Shown: positions 1-8,561 of the stretch, in pieces
How the letters are laid out: each line of letters begins with the position of its first letter
How positions within the stretch are numbered: position 1 is the stretch's first letter
Source of the DNA: Streptomyces sp. 2131.1
GTDB taxonomy: Bacteria; Actinomycetota; Actinomycetes; Streptomycetales; Streptomycetaceae
Assembly (NCBI RefSeq): GCF_900105515.1
Contig: NZ_FNSY01000001.1
Location: 310,001-374,000, forward strand
Direction of reading: 5' to 3'
DNA: 64,000 nt
The notes under the pieces: model-generated
Told to the model about the DNA's origin: nothing
Databases searched by the model: none
The model's input: the letters and a program-made list of their open reading frames with translations, nothing else
Program-made: the position numbers and the translations under genes

Positions 1-267
1 GTCGCCGAGGCGCTCGGCGGCCTGGCCCACGGGAATGCCCGAGTAGCTGTGGCCGACGAGGACGACGTCGCGCAGACCGAGCCGCTCCACCTCTTCGACG
101 ACGTCGTTCACATGGGTCTGCCCGCCGACCGGCCGCTCGCGCTTCTCGCCGACTCCGGACAGGGTCACCGGATGGACGCCGTGCCCGGCCGCACGCAGGC
201 GCGACGCCACGTCGTCCCACACCGATCCGCTCAGCCAGGCACCCGCCACCAACACGAATTCAGTCAT
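1..267 (-). CDS. Alpha/beta hydrolase (N-terminal part, cut by window edge)
   Basis: The minus-strand frame starts at an ATG (265-267) and runs off the window. The visible 89 residues begin MTEFVLVAGAWLSGSVWDDV and contain GHSYSG, the nucleophile elbow of alpha/beta hydrolases (Ser nucleophile near residue 74). The pattern of a short first strand, a Gly-Ala-Trp oxyanion-type turn and an early GHSxSG elbow is typical of the small esterase/salicylate-esterase-like proteins common in Streptomyces. The substrate cannot be guessed. The gene lies 35 bp downstream of padR on the same strand, so the two may be cotranscribed. Confidence is good for the fold and low for function. Confidence 0.8.
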   Translation of the reverse strand, partial: MTEFVLVAGAWLSGSVWDDVASRLRAAGHGVHPVTLSGVGEKRERPVGGQTHVNDVVEEVERLGLRDVVLVGHSYSGIPVGQAAERLGD

Positions 268-302
268 GCCGGGGACCCTAATCGAGGGGACCGACAACGC
301 CG

Positions 303-887
303 TCAGGCCGCGTCCCCGCCACCCACGGGGCGCGCCGCCGCGCGGAGTTCGAGGACCTCCAGGACGCGCTGTCCCCAGCGCAGGTTCTCCTCCTCGAAGG
401 ACCGGCCGCGCATCAGGGTCAGATAGGGGCCGACGCGTCCGGTCTCCGCGAGGAAGTCCGCCTCGTCGCGGCCGTCCAGGAGGCGCAGGCGCAGCCGTTC
501 GTAGCGGGCGAGTCTGGCGCGCGACCACTCCATGCGTTCCTCGACCGAAGCGCGTACCGCGTCGGGGTCGCCGACGTCCACGGCCTGGATCATGACGAGC
601 AGTTCGTCCCGGATGGCGGTGGGCCGGGGCGACTCGGCGGTGAACGCGCCCAGTTCACGGCGGCCGTCCGGCGTGAGCGTGAAGAGCCGCTTGTTCGGGC
701 GGCGCAGCTGCTCGACCACACGCGCCTCGATCAGGCCGACCTCCGCGAGCCGGTCCAGTTCCCGGTAGAGCTGCTGGGGGGTGGCGGACCAGAAGTTCGC
801 CACCGAGACGTCGAAGACCTTCGCCAGGTCGTACCCGGACGCCTCACCTTCGAGGAGGGCCGCCAGGACCGCGTACTTGAGTGACAT
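303..887 (-). CDS. PadR-family transcriptional regulator
   Basis: 194 aa. The N-terminal winged helix (about residues 1-85) begins MSLKYAVLAALLEGEASGYDL, the hallmark opening of PadR proteins, followed by a wing rich in LYRELDRL and RLFTLTPDGRREL. The C-terminal part (about 95-180) is the helical dimerisation domain found in PadR/Vir_act_alpha_C proteins (ARLARYERLRLRLL). PadR proteins are usually dimeric repressors of exporters or of detoxification and aromatic-stress genes. It is divergent from the NTF2-like gene at 958, with a small dyad between them. No Shine-Dalgarno is visible just upstream of the ATG, so leaderless translation is possible. Confidence 0.88.
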   Translation of the reverse strand: MSLKYAVLAALLEGEASGYDLAKVFDVSVANFWSATPQQLYRELDRLAEVGLIEARVVEQLRRPNKRLFTLTPDGRRELGAFTAESPRPTAIRDELLVMIQAVDVGDPDAVRASVEERMEWSRARLARYERLRLRLLDGRDEADFLAETGRVGPYLTLMRGRSFEEENLRWGQRVLEVLELRAAARPVGGGDAA

Positions 888-891
888 CTGG

Positions 892-909
892 ACACGCTAG
901 CACCCGTGT
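892..909. promoter_or_regulatory. Candidate PadR operator
   Basis: Inverted repeat ACACG-N8-CGTGT just upstream of the padR start, in the padR/NTF2 divergent gap. PadR boxes are classically 4-5 bp arms separated by 8 bp, and this site has that spacing. The arms differ from the canonical ATGT/ACAT, so autoregulation is only an inference. Confidence 0.35.
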
Positions 910-957
910 GATTAATCTCGTTGGCATCTATTCAACAAATTGACTATGGAGGCCGGG

Positions 958-1350
958 ATGCTCGCTTTCCGCAAGGCGGTCGAGGCGCACGATCTGACGG
1001 CGGTCGAGGCGGCGCTGGCCGACGACGTCGTCTTCACCAGCCCGGTGGCGTTCAAGCCCTACCCCGGGAAGCCGGTCACTGCCGCGATCCTGCGGGCCGT
1101 CTCGGAGGTGTTCGGGGACTTCCGCTACGTACGGGAGACGGCGAGCCCGGACGGGCGCGACCACGCGCTCGTCTTCACGGCGAAGGTCGGCGACCGGGAG
1201 ATCACCGGTTGCGACTTCCTCCACTTGAACGAGGAGGGCCTGATCGACGACCTCATGGTGATGGTCCGCCCCCTTTCGGCCGCGCAGGCGCTGGCCGCGG
1301 AGATGGGGGCGCGGTTCGAGCAGATCAGCCGGGAGGCGGCGGCGGGCTGA
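958..1350 (+). CDS. NTF2-like (SnoaL-type) protein
   Basis: 130 aa from ATG 958. This start is chosen because GGAGG at 948-952 lies 5 bp upstream; a TTG at 940 and an ATG at 946 are in frame but lack a ribosome site. The protein starts MLAFRKAVEAHDLTAVEAAL, then has DDVVFTSPV, a typical alpha+beta cone fold of the nuclear transport factor 2 superfamily. Family members range from polyketide cyclases and isomerases to non-catalytic binding proteins. The catalytic Asp/His pair of true cyclases cannot be assigned from sequence. It is divergent from padR and may be its target. Substrate unknown. Confidence 0.8.
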   Translation: MLAFRKAVEAHDLTAVEAALADDVVFTSPVAFKPYPGKPVTAAILRAVSEVFGDFRYVRETASPDGRDHALVFTAKVGDREITGCDFLHLNEEGLIDDLMVMVRPLSAAQALAAEMGARFEQISREAAAG

Positions 1351-1440
1351 CCCGACCGCTCCCGCGCGGAGTCGGCCGGGCAGCGCCGGGAACCTCGCCA
1401 CGGTGGGTGCCACCACGGTGTCGAGGGCGAGGCGTGGGCG

Positions 1441-1461
1441 TATTGTCCGGTTATGGACAAT
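1441..1461 (+). promoter_or_regulatory. Leaderless-type -10 element and 7-bp inverted repeat across the start codon
   Basis: ATTGTCC (1442-1448) and GGACAAT (1455-1461) form a dyad with a 6-bp spacer that covers the ATG at 1453. TATTGT at 1441-1446 sits 6 nt before the ATG, the spacing expected for a -10 box of a leaderless transcript, and no Shine-Dalgarno is present. No good -35 is visible. The dyad could be an operator or an RNA hairpin. Confidence 0.35.
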
Positions 1462-3585
1462 GCCGGGCCCGCCACGGACTCCGCGGAGGACCTTCTGGAC
1501 GCGGCGGTGGCCCGCGCCATGCGGGAGACGGGCGCCGCCGTGGCGATGCTCTACCTGCTGCCGCCCGGCGAATCGACGCTCCGGCTCGCCGTGCTGGCCG
1601 GGATCCCGGCGGAGATCGCCGATCCCTGGCTGCGGGTGCCGCTGTCCGCACCCATACCGGTGTCCGACGCGGTGAAGGACCGGCACCTGGTGTGGCTCGG
1701 CAGCCAGGAGGAGCTGGCCAGGCGCTATCCGCGCCCCGCGCTCGTCCTGCCGTACCGTTTCGCGCTCGCCGCCGCGCCCCTGGCCGGCGGAGTCGAGGCG
1801 CTGGGCGGGATCGTGCTGCTGTGGCCCGGCTCCCACGCGGCCCAGCTGACGCCGCAGGAGCGTGCGGCGGTCGCCGACTGCTGCGGTGACGCGGCGCGGG
1901 TGCTGCGCGAGGCACGCGACCGGGGCCGTCCGGTGGCGGCGGGCGCCGGGCCGCGGGTGCTGCCCCCGGTCACCGCGCCGCCGCCCGCGCACACCGAGGC
2001 GGTCGCCGCCGCGGACTTCCTCGCCCGGCTGCCGGGCGGCTGCTGCACCCTCGACATGCACGGCAGGATCACCTTCCTCACGGAGACCTGCGCCGACCTG
2101 GTCGGCGGGCGCGTGGAGGACCTGGTGGGGACGCTGCCCTGGGAGTCGCTGCGCTGGATGGCCGATCCGCTCTTCGAGGACCAGTACCGGGGCGCGATGA
2201 TCAGCCGCGAGCCGATGTCCTTCGTGGCCCTGCGGCCGCCGGACCAGTGGCTGTCGTTCCGCCTCTACCCCGACGCGTCCGGCATCAGCGTGTACATCAC
2301 ACCCGTGAGCGGGCCGCATGCCCCGGCACTCCCCACCGCCACCGGCGCCGCCGCGTCTCCCAGCGCCCCGGGCCGTGCCGTCGCGCTCTACCACCTGATG
2401 CATCTGGCCGCGACGCTCACCGAGGCCGTGGGCATCCAGGACGTGATCGACCTGATCTCCGAGCAGCTGGTGCCCGCCTTCCGCATCCAGGCGCTGGCCG
2501 TGCTGACGGCGGCGGAGGGGCGGCTGCGCATCGAGGGGCACCGCGGTTTCAGCGACGAGCTGATGGACTGCTTCGAGGGCGCGCCGCTGACCTCGCCCGT
2601 CCCGGTGGCCCACGTCCTGACGACCGGTGTCCCCGCCTTCTACCGGACCTTCGACGAGTTCCGGCGCGCCTTCCCGCCCGCGTCGCTCCAGGAGGGCCTG
2701 GTCGCCTGGGCCTTCCTGCCGCTCTGTGCCTCGGGGCGCCCTGTCGGGACGCTGGTGCTCGGTTACGAACGTACGCGCCCCTTCGAGCCGGAGGAACGGG
2801 CGCTGCTCACGTCGATCGCCGGGCTCATCGCCCAGGCCCTGGACCGGGCCCGCCTGTACGACACGAAGGAGCAGCTGGCCCACAGCCTCCAGGCCCATCT
2901 GCTGCCCCACACCCTGCCCCGGATCGCCGGTCTGGACGTGGCCGCCCGTTATCTGCCCGCCACCCGCGGCATGGGCATCGGCGGCGACTTCTACGACGTC
3001 ATCCCTCTCGACGCCACGACCGCCGCCGCGGCCATCGGTGACGTCCAGGGCCACAACGTGAAGGCCGCCGCGCTGATGGGGCAGGTGCGCACGGCGGTGC
3101 ACGCCTCGGCCGGCGCGCCGCCCGCCGAAGTGCTCGCGCGCACCAACCGGCTGCTCGCCGATCTCGACCCGGACCTCTTCACCAGCTGCCTCTACGTCCA
3201 TCTGGACCTGGCCGGCCACCGCGCGCTGCTGGCCACGGCCGGCCACCCTCCCCCGCTGCTGCGCCACCCCGGCGGGGACACCGAGGTGCTGCGGCTGCCT
3301 CCCGGGCTGCTGCTGGGCATCGACCGGGACGCCCGCTACCCGACCACCGAGATCCCGTTGCCGCCGGGCGCCACGCTGGCGCTGTACACGGACGGTCTGG
3401 TGGAGGTGCCCGGCACGGATCTCGACGAGTCGACGGCGGCGCTCGCCCGCCAGTTCACCCGGAGCGGCGACCGGCCGATGGACGCCGTCGCGGACAGTCT
3501 CGTCCGGTACGCGAAGGACGCCACACCCGGCAGCGATGACAGCGCGCTGCTGCTCATCAAGGCGCTGGAGAGCGAGGCTGAGTGA
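1453..3585 (+). CDS. GAF-PAS-GAF SpoIIE-type PP2C phosphatase
   Basis: 710 aa, soluble. Order: N-terminal GAF-like region (about 10-155), PAS domain (about 195-285, with GGCCTLDMHGRITFLTE), second GAF (about 315-465, MHLAATLTEAV to LIAQALDRARLYD), linker helix with LQAHLLPHTLP, then a SpoIIE/RsbU PP2C domain (about 490-705). The phosphatase metal-binding motifs are present: GGDFYDV, GDVQGH and the C-terminal SDDSALLLIK. Such proteins dephosphorylate anti-sigma-factor antagonists in Streptomyces partner-switching networks. No kinase, anti-sigma or antagonist gene is adjacent, so the partner is unknown. The GAF/PAS ligands are also unknown. Confidence 0.9.
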   Translation: MDNAGPATDSAEDLLDAAVARAMRETGAAVAMLYLLPPGESTLRLAVLAGIPAEIADPWLRVPLSAPIPVSDAVKDRHLVWLGSQEELARRYPRPALVLPYRFALAAAPLAGGVEALGGIVLLWPGSHAAQLTPQERAAVADCCGDAARVLREARDRGRPVAAGAGPRVLPPVTAPPPAHTEAVAAADFLARLPGGCCTLDMHGRITFLTETCADLVGGRVEDLVGTLPWESLRWMADPLFEDQYRGAMISREPMSFVALRPPDQWLSFRLYPDASGISVYITPVSGPHAPALPTATGAAASPSAPGRAVALYHLMHLAATLTEAVGIQDVIDLISEQLVPAFRIQALAVLTAAEGRLRIEGHRGFSDELMDCFEGAPLTSPVPVAHVLTTGVPAFYRTFDEFRRAFPPASLQEGLVAWAFLPLCASGRPVGTLVLGYERTRPFEPEERALLTSIAGLIAQALDRARLYDTKEQLAHSLQAHLLPHTLPRIAGLDVAARYLPATRGMGIGGDFYDVIPLDATTAAAAIGDVQGHNVKAAALMGQVRTAVHASAGAPPAEVLARTNRLLADLDPDLFTSCLYVHLDLAGHRALLATAGHPPPLLRHPGGDTEVLRLPPGLLLGIDRDARYPTTEIPLPPGATLALYTDGLVEVPGTDLDESTAALARQFTRSGDRPMDAVADSLVRYAKDATPGSDDSALLLIKALESEAE

Positions 3586-3615
3586 CGTGTGGGGGCGGGC
3601 CCGCGCCCCGATTTC

Positions 3616-5112
3616 TCAGTCCCCGGGCACACCGAACGTTTCCTCCGCCACGACGAGTTCCCGCGTGAAGGCGTGCTCCGGCGCGCCCAGCACCCGGCCC
3701 GCCGCCCCCGACTCCACCACCCTGCCGTCCTCCATCACCGCGATCCGGTCCGCCAGAGCGGCGGTCCCCAGATCGTGGGTGATCAGGACGAGCGCCTCGA
3801 CGCGTCCCGAGCGCAGCAGTCCTCCGAGCAGACCGAGCACCGCGTCCCGGGCCACCGGATCGAGGCCCGAGGTGATCTCGTCGCACACCAGCACCCGGGG
3901 GCGGGCCAGAGCGGCACGGGCGAGGGCCGCGCGCTGGAGTTCGCCGCCGGACAGGTGCGCGGGGAGGCGCGCCGCCTTCTCCGCCGGGAGCCCGAGGGCG
4001 CTCAGCAGCGCGAGCGCCTCGCGCCTCGCCACGGCCGGGGCCGCACCGCGCAGCCGTACCGCTGTACGCGCCACCTGGTCGGCCACGGGGCGGTACTCGT
4101 CGAAGGCCGCCTTCGCGTCCTGGAAGACGTGCTGCACACCGGCCACCTGGCTCCGGGAGCGGTCGCGCAGACCGGGCGGCAGGGGCTGCCCGACGAGGCG
4201 CACCTCCCCGGCGTGGCGGGGGTGCAGGCCGCTCAGGCAGCGGGCCAGGGTGGTCTTGCCGCTCCCGGACCGGCCCGCCACGGCCAGGCACTCACCGGCG
4301 CCGACGGTGAGCGAGACGCGGTCGAGTACCGGCGTCCGGCCGTGGCGCGCGACGAGGGACCGCACGTCGAGCACCGCGTCGCCCCGCCCCGCCCCGCCCA
4401 GAGGGGCCCGGCCGGACGCGGCCGCCGGTCCCGCGTCCCGCACCCGCCCGTCCCGCAGGACGACCACCTCGTCGGCCAACGCACGGACGACGCCCGTGTC
4501 ATGGCTGAGCAGCAGTACGGCGATCCCCTGCCGGGCCACATCGGCGAGCAGGTCCACGACCCCGCGCTTGGTCAGGGGGTCCTGTCCGGTGGTCGGCTCG
4601 TCCGCGACGACGACACGGGCGCCGAGCAGCAGCACCTGGGCGAGCGCCACGCGCTGCTGCTGGCCCCCGGAGAGCTGGTGCGGGAAGCGGCGCAGCAGCC
4701 GGCCGTCCGCCGGCAGCCGGACACGGTCGAGCGCGTCGAGCACCCGTTCGCGCGCCGCGGCCCGGCGCCGGGATCGCGGGAGGTGGCGCACCCGGCCGCG
4801 GGCGATGTCCCTCAGCAACGCCCCGATGCGGCGCGCCGGGTTGAGCACGGCCGCCGGGTGCTGCGGTACGTAGCCGATGAGGCCCTGCGGGACCCTTACG
4901 GTGCCGGTCACCCGTGATCCGTCCGGGTACTCGCCGAGCAGGGCGAGCCCCACGGTCGTCTTGCCGCTGCCCGAGCCGCCGGTGAGGGCGGTGATCCGGC
5001 CGGGCCGCAGGCTGAGGCCGACGCCGTCGAGTACGAGGCGCCCGCCGATCTCCACCCGCAGCCCCTCGATCACGGCGACCGGGTCCTGGGCGGCGGCATG
5101 TACAGGGGTCAT
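3616..5112 (-). CDS. Fused double ATPase of a Dpp/Nik/opine-type ABC importer
   Basis: 498 aa with two complete nucleotide-binding domains. NBD1 (about 10-235): Walker A GGSGSGKTT, signature LSGGQQQR, Walker B VVVADEPTTG. NBD2 (about 245-485): Walker A GRSGSGKTT, signature LSGGELQR, Walker B VLVCDEITSG. It corresponds to a DppD-DppF or NikD-NikE pair joined in one chain, a common actinobacterial arrangement. It powers the permeases encoded immediately upstream, overlapping the second permease gene by ATGA. It is the last gene of the ten-gene operon starting at 14832. The substrate class (peptide, nickel, opine metallophore) cannot be told from the ATPase alone. Confidence 0.93.
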   Translation of the reverse strand: MTPVHAAAQDPVAVIEGLRVEIGGRLVLDGVGLSLRPGRITALTGGSGSGKTTVGLALLGEYPDGSRVTGTVRVPQGLIGYVPQHPAAVLNPARRIGALLRDIARGRVRHLPRSRRRAAARERVLDALDRVRLPADGRLLRRFPHQLSGGQQQRVALAQVLLLGARVVVADEPTTGQDPLTKRGVVDLLADVARQGIAVLLLSHDTGVVRALADEVVVLRDGRVRDAGPAAASGRAPLGGAGRGDAVLDVRSLVARHGRTPVLDRVSLTVGAGECLAVAGRSGSGKTTLARCLSGLHPRHAGEVRLVGQPLPPGLRDRSRSQVAGVQHVFQDAKAAFDEYRPVADQVARTAVRLRGAAPAVARREALALLSALGLPAEKAARLPAHLSGGELQRAALARAALARPRVLVCDEITSGLDPVARDAVLGLLGGLLRSGRVEALVLITHDLGTAALADRIAVMEDGRVVESGAAGRVLGAPEHAFTRELVVAEETFGVPGD

Positions 5113-5987
5113 CGGTTCTTCTCCGGGCGGTGCGGGCGGGCGAGCGCCGCGTCGACGAGCAGGTTGCCGCCCATGGTGAGCGCGACGATCAGCAGGGCGG
5201 GTACCACCGTCGCCCAGGGCTGCACGGACAGGCCGGTGCGGTTGCGGTCCACCATCACGGCCCAGTCGGCGGCGTCCGGTGCCACGCCCACGCCGAGGAA
5301 GGCGGCGGTGGCCACGAGGTAGACCGCGCCGGTGAGGCGTACGCCGATGTCCGCGGCGAGCGGGCGGGCGACGGCCCGTCCGACGTAGCCGAGGGCCAGT
5401 CGCACCCAGCCCTCTCCCTGCATGCGCAGCGCCTCGACCGCAGGGCGCGAGGCGGCTTCCGCTCCGGCGGCCCGTACGATCCTGGCCGCGTCCGGGATGC
5501 CGACGAGCGCGACCACGGTCGCGAGCCGGGCCGGGCCCGGCTGCACGGCGGTGGCCACCAGCAGGACGACGAGGAGCGACGGCACGGCCAGCAGGACGTC
5601 CAGCGGGCGCATCAGCACCTCCTCCAGCCAGGCCCGCCGGGTCAGGGCGCAGACGAATCCGACGGGCAGCGCCACCGCGTAGGTCAGGGCTGTCGCCGCG
5701 AGGGCGACGGTGACGACGGACCGGCCGCCGAGCAGGACCTCGCGGAACACGTCACGGCCGGTGAAGTCGGTGCCGAGCGGATGGCCGGCGCCGGTGGTCA
5801 GCGAGGTACCGCGCGGACCCGCGTCACCGGCGAACAGCGGTCCCGCCAGGGCGATGAGAAGCGGCACGCCGACGACGAGGAGGCCGGGGGCGAATCGTCG
5901 GGCCCCCCGGCCCCTGGCGGCCCCGCCCGGACGGCCGACGACGATTCTCTTCAGGCCGCGCCGGGAACGGGCCACGGCGACCGCCAT
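5109..5987 (-). CDS. ABC transporter permease (DppC/NikC type)
   Basis: 292 aa from ATG 5987, whose first base overlaps the preceding gene's TGA. The open frame extends further upstream but only through the preceding gene. The N-terminal cytoplasmic stretch is basic, then TM1 (APGLLVVGVPLLIALAGPLF), then HPLGTDFTGRDVFREVLLGG, the signature of the DppC subfamily before the transport domain. About five further TM helices follow, with the coupling EAA-type loop around IVRAAGAEAASRPAVEALRMQG. It partners the permease at 5987-6940. The C terminus ends in a basic tail. Confidence 0.92.
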   Translation of the reverse strand: MAVAVARSRRGLKRIVVGRPGGAARGRGARRFAPGLLVVGVPLLIALAGPLFAGDAGPRGTSLTTGAGHPLGTDFTGRDVFREVLLGGRSVVTVALAATALTYAVALPVGFVCALTRRAWLEEVLMRPLDVLLAVPSLLVVLLVATAVQPGPARLATVVALVGIPDAARIVRAAGAEAASRPAVEALRMQGEGWVRLALGYVGRAVARPLAADIGVRLTGAVYLVATAAFLGVGVAPDAADWAVMVDRNRTGLSVQPWATVVPALLIVALTMGGNLLVDAALARPHRPEKNR

Positions 5988-6940
5988 CACGCGGCCACCT
6001 CCGTCCGGGGTGCGAGGCGGTGGGTGACCAGGTCTGCGCCCAGGTTGAGCAGGACGGTGACGAGACCGAAGACCACCGCGAGCCCCTGCACCGTGGGCAG
6101 ATCGCGCTCCGCGACCGCGTTCATGAGGACCGTGCCGAGTCCGGGGACCACGAACAGGGCCTCGACGACGACCACCCCGCACAGCAGCCAGTCGACCGTG
6201 CGGGCCAGTTGCTGGGCGGCCGGGGCGAGGGCGTTGGGGAGGGCGTGCGCGTACCGTACGCGGGTGCGGGAGAGGCCGCAGCGCCGCGCCTGTGCCACGT
6301 ACGGGGAGGCCAGCGAGTCGAGCATGCCCGCGCGGACGAGCCGGGCGAGCGAGCAGACCGGGCGGGCGAGCAGGGCGAGGACGGGCAGGACGAGTGCGGC
6401 GGGGTGGGAGGCCAGTTCGGTGCCGTACCCCACGGCGGTCGGCGGGAACCAGCCGAGCCGCAGGGCGAACACGGTCACCAACAGGGCGCCCAGCGCGAAT
6501 TCCGGCACGGCGTACAGGCTGAGCAGCACCGCGCTCACGACCCGGTCCACGGCCCCTCCCTCTCGGCGGGCAGCCAGCACGCCGAGGCCGATTCCGGCCG
6601 GGACGAGCAGCAGGACGGTCGGCACGGCGAGCAGCAGGGTGGGGCCGAAGCCGTCGGCGAGCGCGGCGGCGACCGGCCGCCCCGACGTCAGCGACACACC
6701 GAGGTCCCCGTGGAGCAGCCCGGCCGTCCAGACCAGCAGGCGCTCAAGGGGCGGCCGGTCCAGGTGCATGGCCGCGCGGACGGCCTCGATGCGTGCCGGA
6801 TCGGGCTGGTCGCCGGCGAGGGCGACGGCGGCGTCGCCCGGCAGGGCCTCGGTGGCGGCGAAGACGAGCAGCACGACGGCGGCGGTCTGCGCTCCGCCGA
6901 GCAGCAGCCGTCGCGCCACGCGGTGTCCGGTCGCGCTCAC
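5987..6940 (-). CDS. ABC transporter permease (DppB/NikB type)
   Basis: 317 aa from GTG 6940, which overlaps the TGA of the binding-protein gene (GTGA). The open frame extends upstream to 7258, but that is a shadow of the lipoprotein gene. The protein has an N-terminal TM helix, a periplasmic loop with LPGDAAVALAGDQPDPARIEAVRAAMHLD (the typical DppB loop, in which the spacer to a Leu-Asp motif is conserved), HGDLGVSL, five more TM segments and the coupling loop YVAQARRCGLSRTRVRYAHALPNAL. This is a complete first permease subunit for the import system. Confidence 0.92.
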   Translation of the reverse strand: MSATGHRVARRLLLGGAQTAAVVLLVFAATEALPGDAAVALAGDQPDPARIEAVRAAMHLDRPPLERLLVWTAGLLHGDLGVSLTSGRPVAAALADGFGPTLLLAVPTVLLLVPAGIGLGVLAARREGGAVDRVVSAVLLSLYAVPEFALGALLVTVFALRLGWFPPTAVGYGTELASHPAALVLPVLALLARPVCSLARLVRAGMLDSLASPYVAQARRCGLSRTRVRYAHALPNALAPAAQQLARTVDWLLCGVVVVEALFVVPGLGTVLMNAVAERDLPTVQGLAVVFGLVTVLLNLGADLVTHRLAPRTEVAA

Positions 6941-8520
6941 GCCAGCCACACCTTGTCGAAGCGGGCCCAGTCGAGGGTGTTGGCGGGCGCCTGCCGCGCG
7001 ACGCCCCGGACGTTGCGAGCGGTGCCGAGTATCCAGTCGGCGAAGCCCCAGCTGAGGAACGGACCCTCGGTGTACAGGCGGCGCTGCATCCGGGCGTAGA
7101 CCTCGGCGCGCTGCCCGGGGTCCTTCGTGGACTGAGCCTGCCGGTACAGGTCGTCGAAGTCCCGGTGGCGCCAGTGCGTGGCGTTGGTGGTCGAGTCGGT
7201 GAGCAGGCGCTGGGAGAGGTGCGACTCGATGGGCATCGCCCCGGACCGGTAGCAGCACAGCGTGCCCGCGTCGAGGATGTCCTTCCAGTACGTGTCCTTG
7301 CTGCCGGTCCGTACGCGGACGGTGATGCCCGCCTTCGCGGCCTGGTCGCGGAAGACGGCGGCCGCCTCGGTGAAGCCGGTGGCGACCGGTGAGGTGTCCA
7401 GGGTGATCCGCAGGTCGTCGGCGCCGGCCTCCTTCAGGAGCCGCCGGGCACGGCCGAGGTCCTGTTCGCGCTGGGGAAGGCCGTCGGCGTAGTACTCGTA
7501 GCCCTTGCCGAAGAGGTCGTTGCCGATCTCGCCGGCCCCGGAGAGGGCGCTGCGTACGAGTTCCGCGCGGCCGGCGACGAGGAACAGCGCCTGGCGGACG
7601 CGGCGGTCGTCGAAGGGCGGCCGGTCGGTCTTCATGGCGAAGGACTGCATGGCGCTGTTGCGCAGCCGCACGATGGTCACGCGCCCGCCGTCTTCAAGGG
7701 CGCGGGCGGTCGCCGGGTTCAGCTCGTGGGCGTACTCCACCTGACCACCGAGCAGGGCGTTGACGCGCGCGGACTCCTCGTCGGCGACGACGAACTCCAG
7801 TTCGTCCAGGTGCGGCGCGCCCTCCCAGTAGTCGTCGTTGCGGCGCAGCAGGGTGGAGCGGCCCGGCGCGAAGGAGACCAGGCGGAACGGCCCGCTGCCG
7901 ACGGGTGCGTGGTCGAAGTCGCCCTCGCGCGCCGACGCCGGAATGATGTACGCGCCGAACGCGGCCATGACATTGGGGAATTCGGCGGTCGGGCGCTTGA
8001 GGACGAACTCGACGGTCCGCTCGTCCAGGGCGCGGCTGGCGGACAGGTCGATCGGTTCGAGGGAGGCCCTGGCACGGAAGGCGCGCTGCGGGTCGGCTAT
8101 GCGACGGTAGCTGTGCAGGACGTCGGCCGCTGTCACGGGTTTCCCGTCGTGGAAGGCGGCGGCGCGCAGGGGGACCTTCCACCGCTTGAGGGTGGCGTCC
8201 GGCTCCCAGGAGTCGGCGAGGCGCGGCTGCGCGGAGAGGTCGGCGCCGTAGTCGGCGAGCTTGTCGTAGAGGGCCTTGGCACGGGCGGCGTCGGCGAACA
8301 GGTTGCTCAGGTGCGGGTCCAGGGTCTCGCTCGCCCCTCCCCCGGCGAAGGCGGCCCTCAGCCGGCCGCCGCGTTTCGGGGTGCCCGCCTCCGCCTTCGC
8401 GTCGGAGGTGCCGGGGTCGGTGGCGCCCGCGCAGCCGGTGAGAGCGAGGGCTCCGGCTGCTCCCGAGGCGATCAGGAGGCCGCGGCGGTGCAGGCCGGGG
8501 AGGTGGTGGTCGTGCGTCAC
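6937..8520 (-). CDS. Peptide/opine/nickel-type solute-binding lipoprotein (SBP_bac_5)
   Basis: 527 aa from GTG 8520, with an AAGGA ribosome site about 9 bp upstream. Twin-arginine-like signal HRRGLLIASGAAG followed by lipobox LTGC (Cys about 30), so an extracellular lipoprotein. The mature part has the family-5 pattern: SNLFADAARAKALYDKLADY, SWEPDATLKRWKVPLRAAAFHDGKPVTAADV and APVGSGPFRL. It sits 41 bp after the methyltransferase and overlaps the first permease, making it the capture component of the importer. Members bind peptides, Ni complexes or opine metallophores. In this operon the natural candidate ligand is the metal-loaded product of the biosynthetic genes, which is an inference. Confidence 0.92.
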   Translation of the reverse strand: MTHDHHLPGLHRRGLLIASGAAGALALTGCAGATDPGTSDAKAEAGTPKRGGRLRAAFAGGGASETLDPHLSNLFADAARAKALYDKLADYGADLSAQPRLADSWEPDATLKRWKVPLRAAAFHDGKPVTAADVLHSYRRIADPQRAFRARASLEPIDLSASRALDERTVEFVLKRPTAEFPNVMAAFGAYIIPASAREGDFDHAPVGSGPFRLVSFAPGRSTLLRRNDDYWEGAPHLDELEFVVADEESARVNALLGGQVEYAHELNPATARALEDGGRVTIVRLRNSAMQSFAMKTDRPPFDDRRVRQALFLVAGRAELVRSALSGAGEIGNDLFGKGYEYYADGLPQREQDLGRARRLLKEAGADDLRITLDTSPVATGFTEAAAVFRDQAAKAGITVRVRTGSKDTYWKDILDAGTLCCYRSGAMPIESHLSQRLLTDSTTNATHWRHRDFDDLYRQAQSTKDPGQRAEVYARMQRRLYTEGPFLSWGFADWILGTARNVRGVARQAPANTLDWARFDKVWLA

Positions 8521-8561
8521 GGGGTGTCGTCCTTGCTGTGTGGTGGGTGCGGGGCCCGGGC

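Noticed and set aside
940..957. Upstream TTG or ATG start for the NTF2-like gene
   Set aside because: No ribosome site for either, while ATG 958 has GGAGG at ideal spacing.
928..3267. Long minus-strand frame opposite the first SpoIIE phosphatase
   Set aside because: Arg/Gly/His-rich with no family motifs; the plus strand has a full GAF-PAS-GAF-SpoIIE reading.
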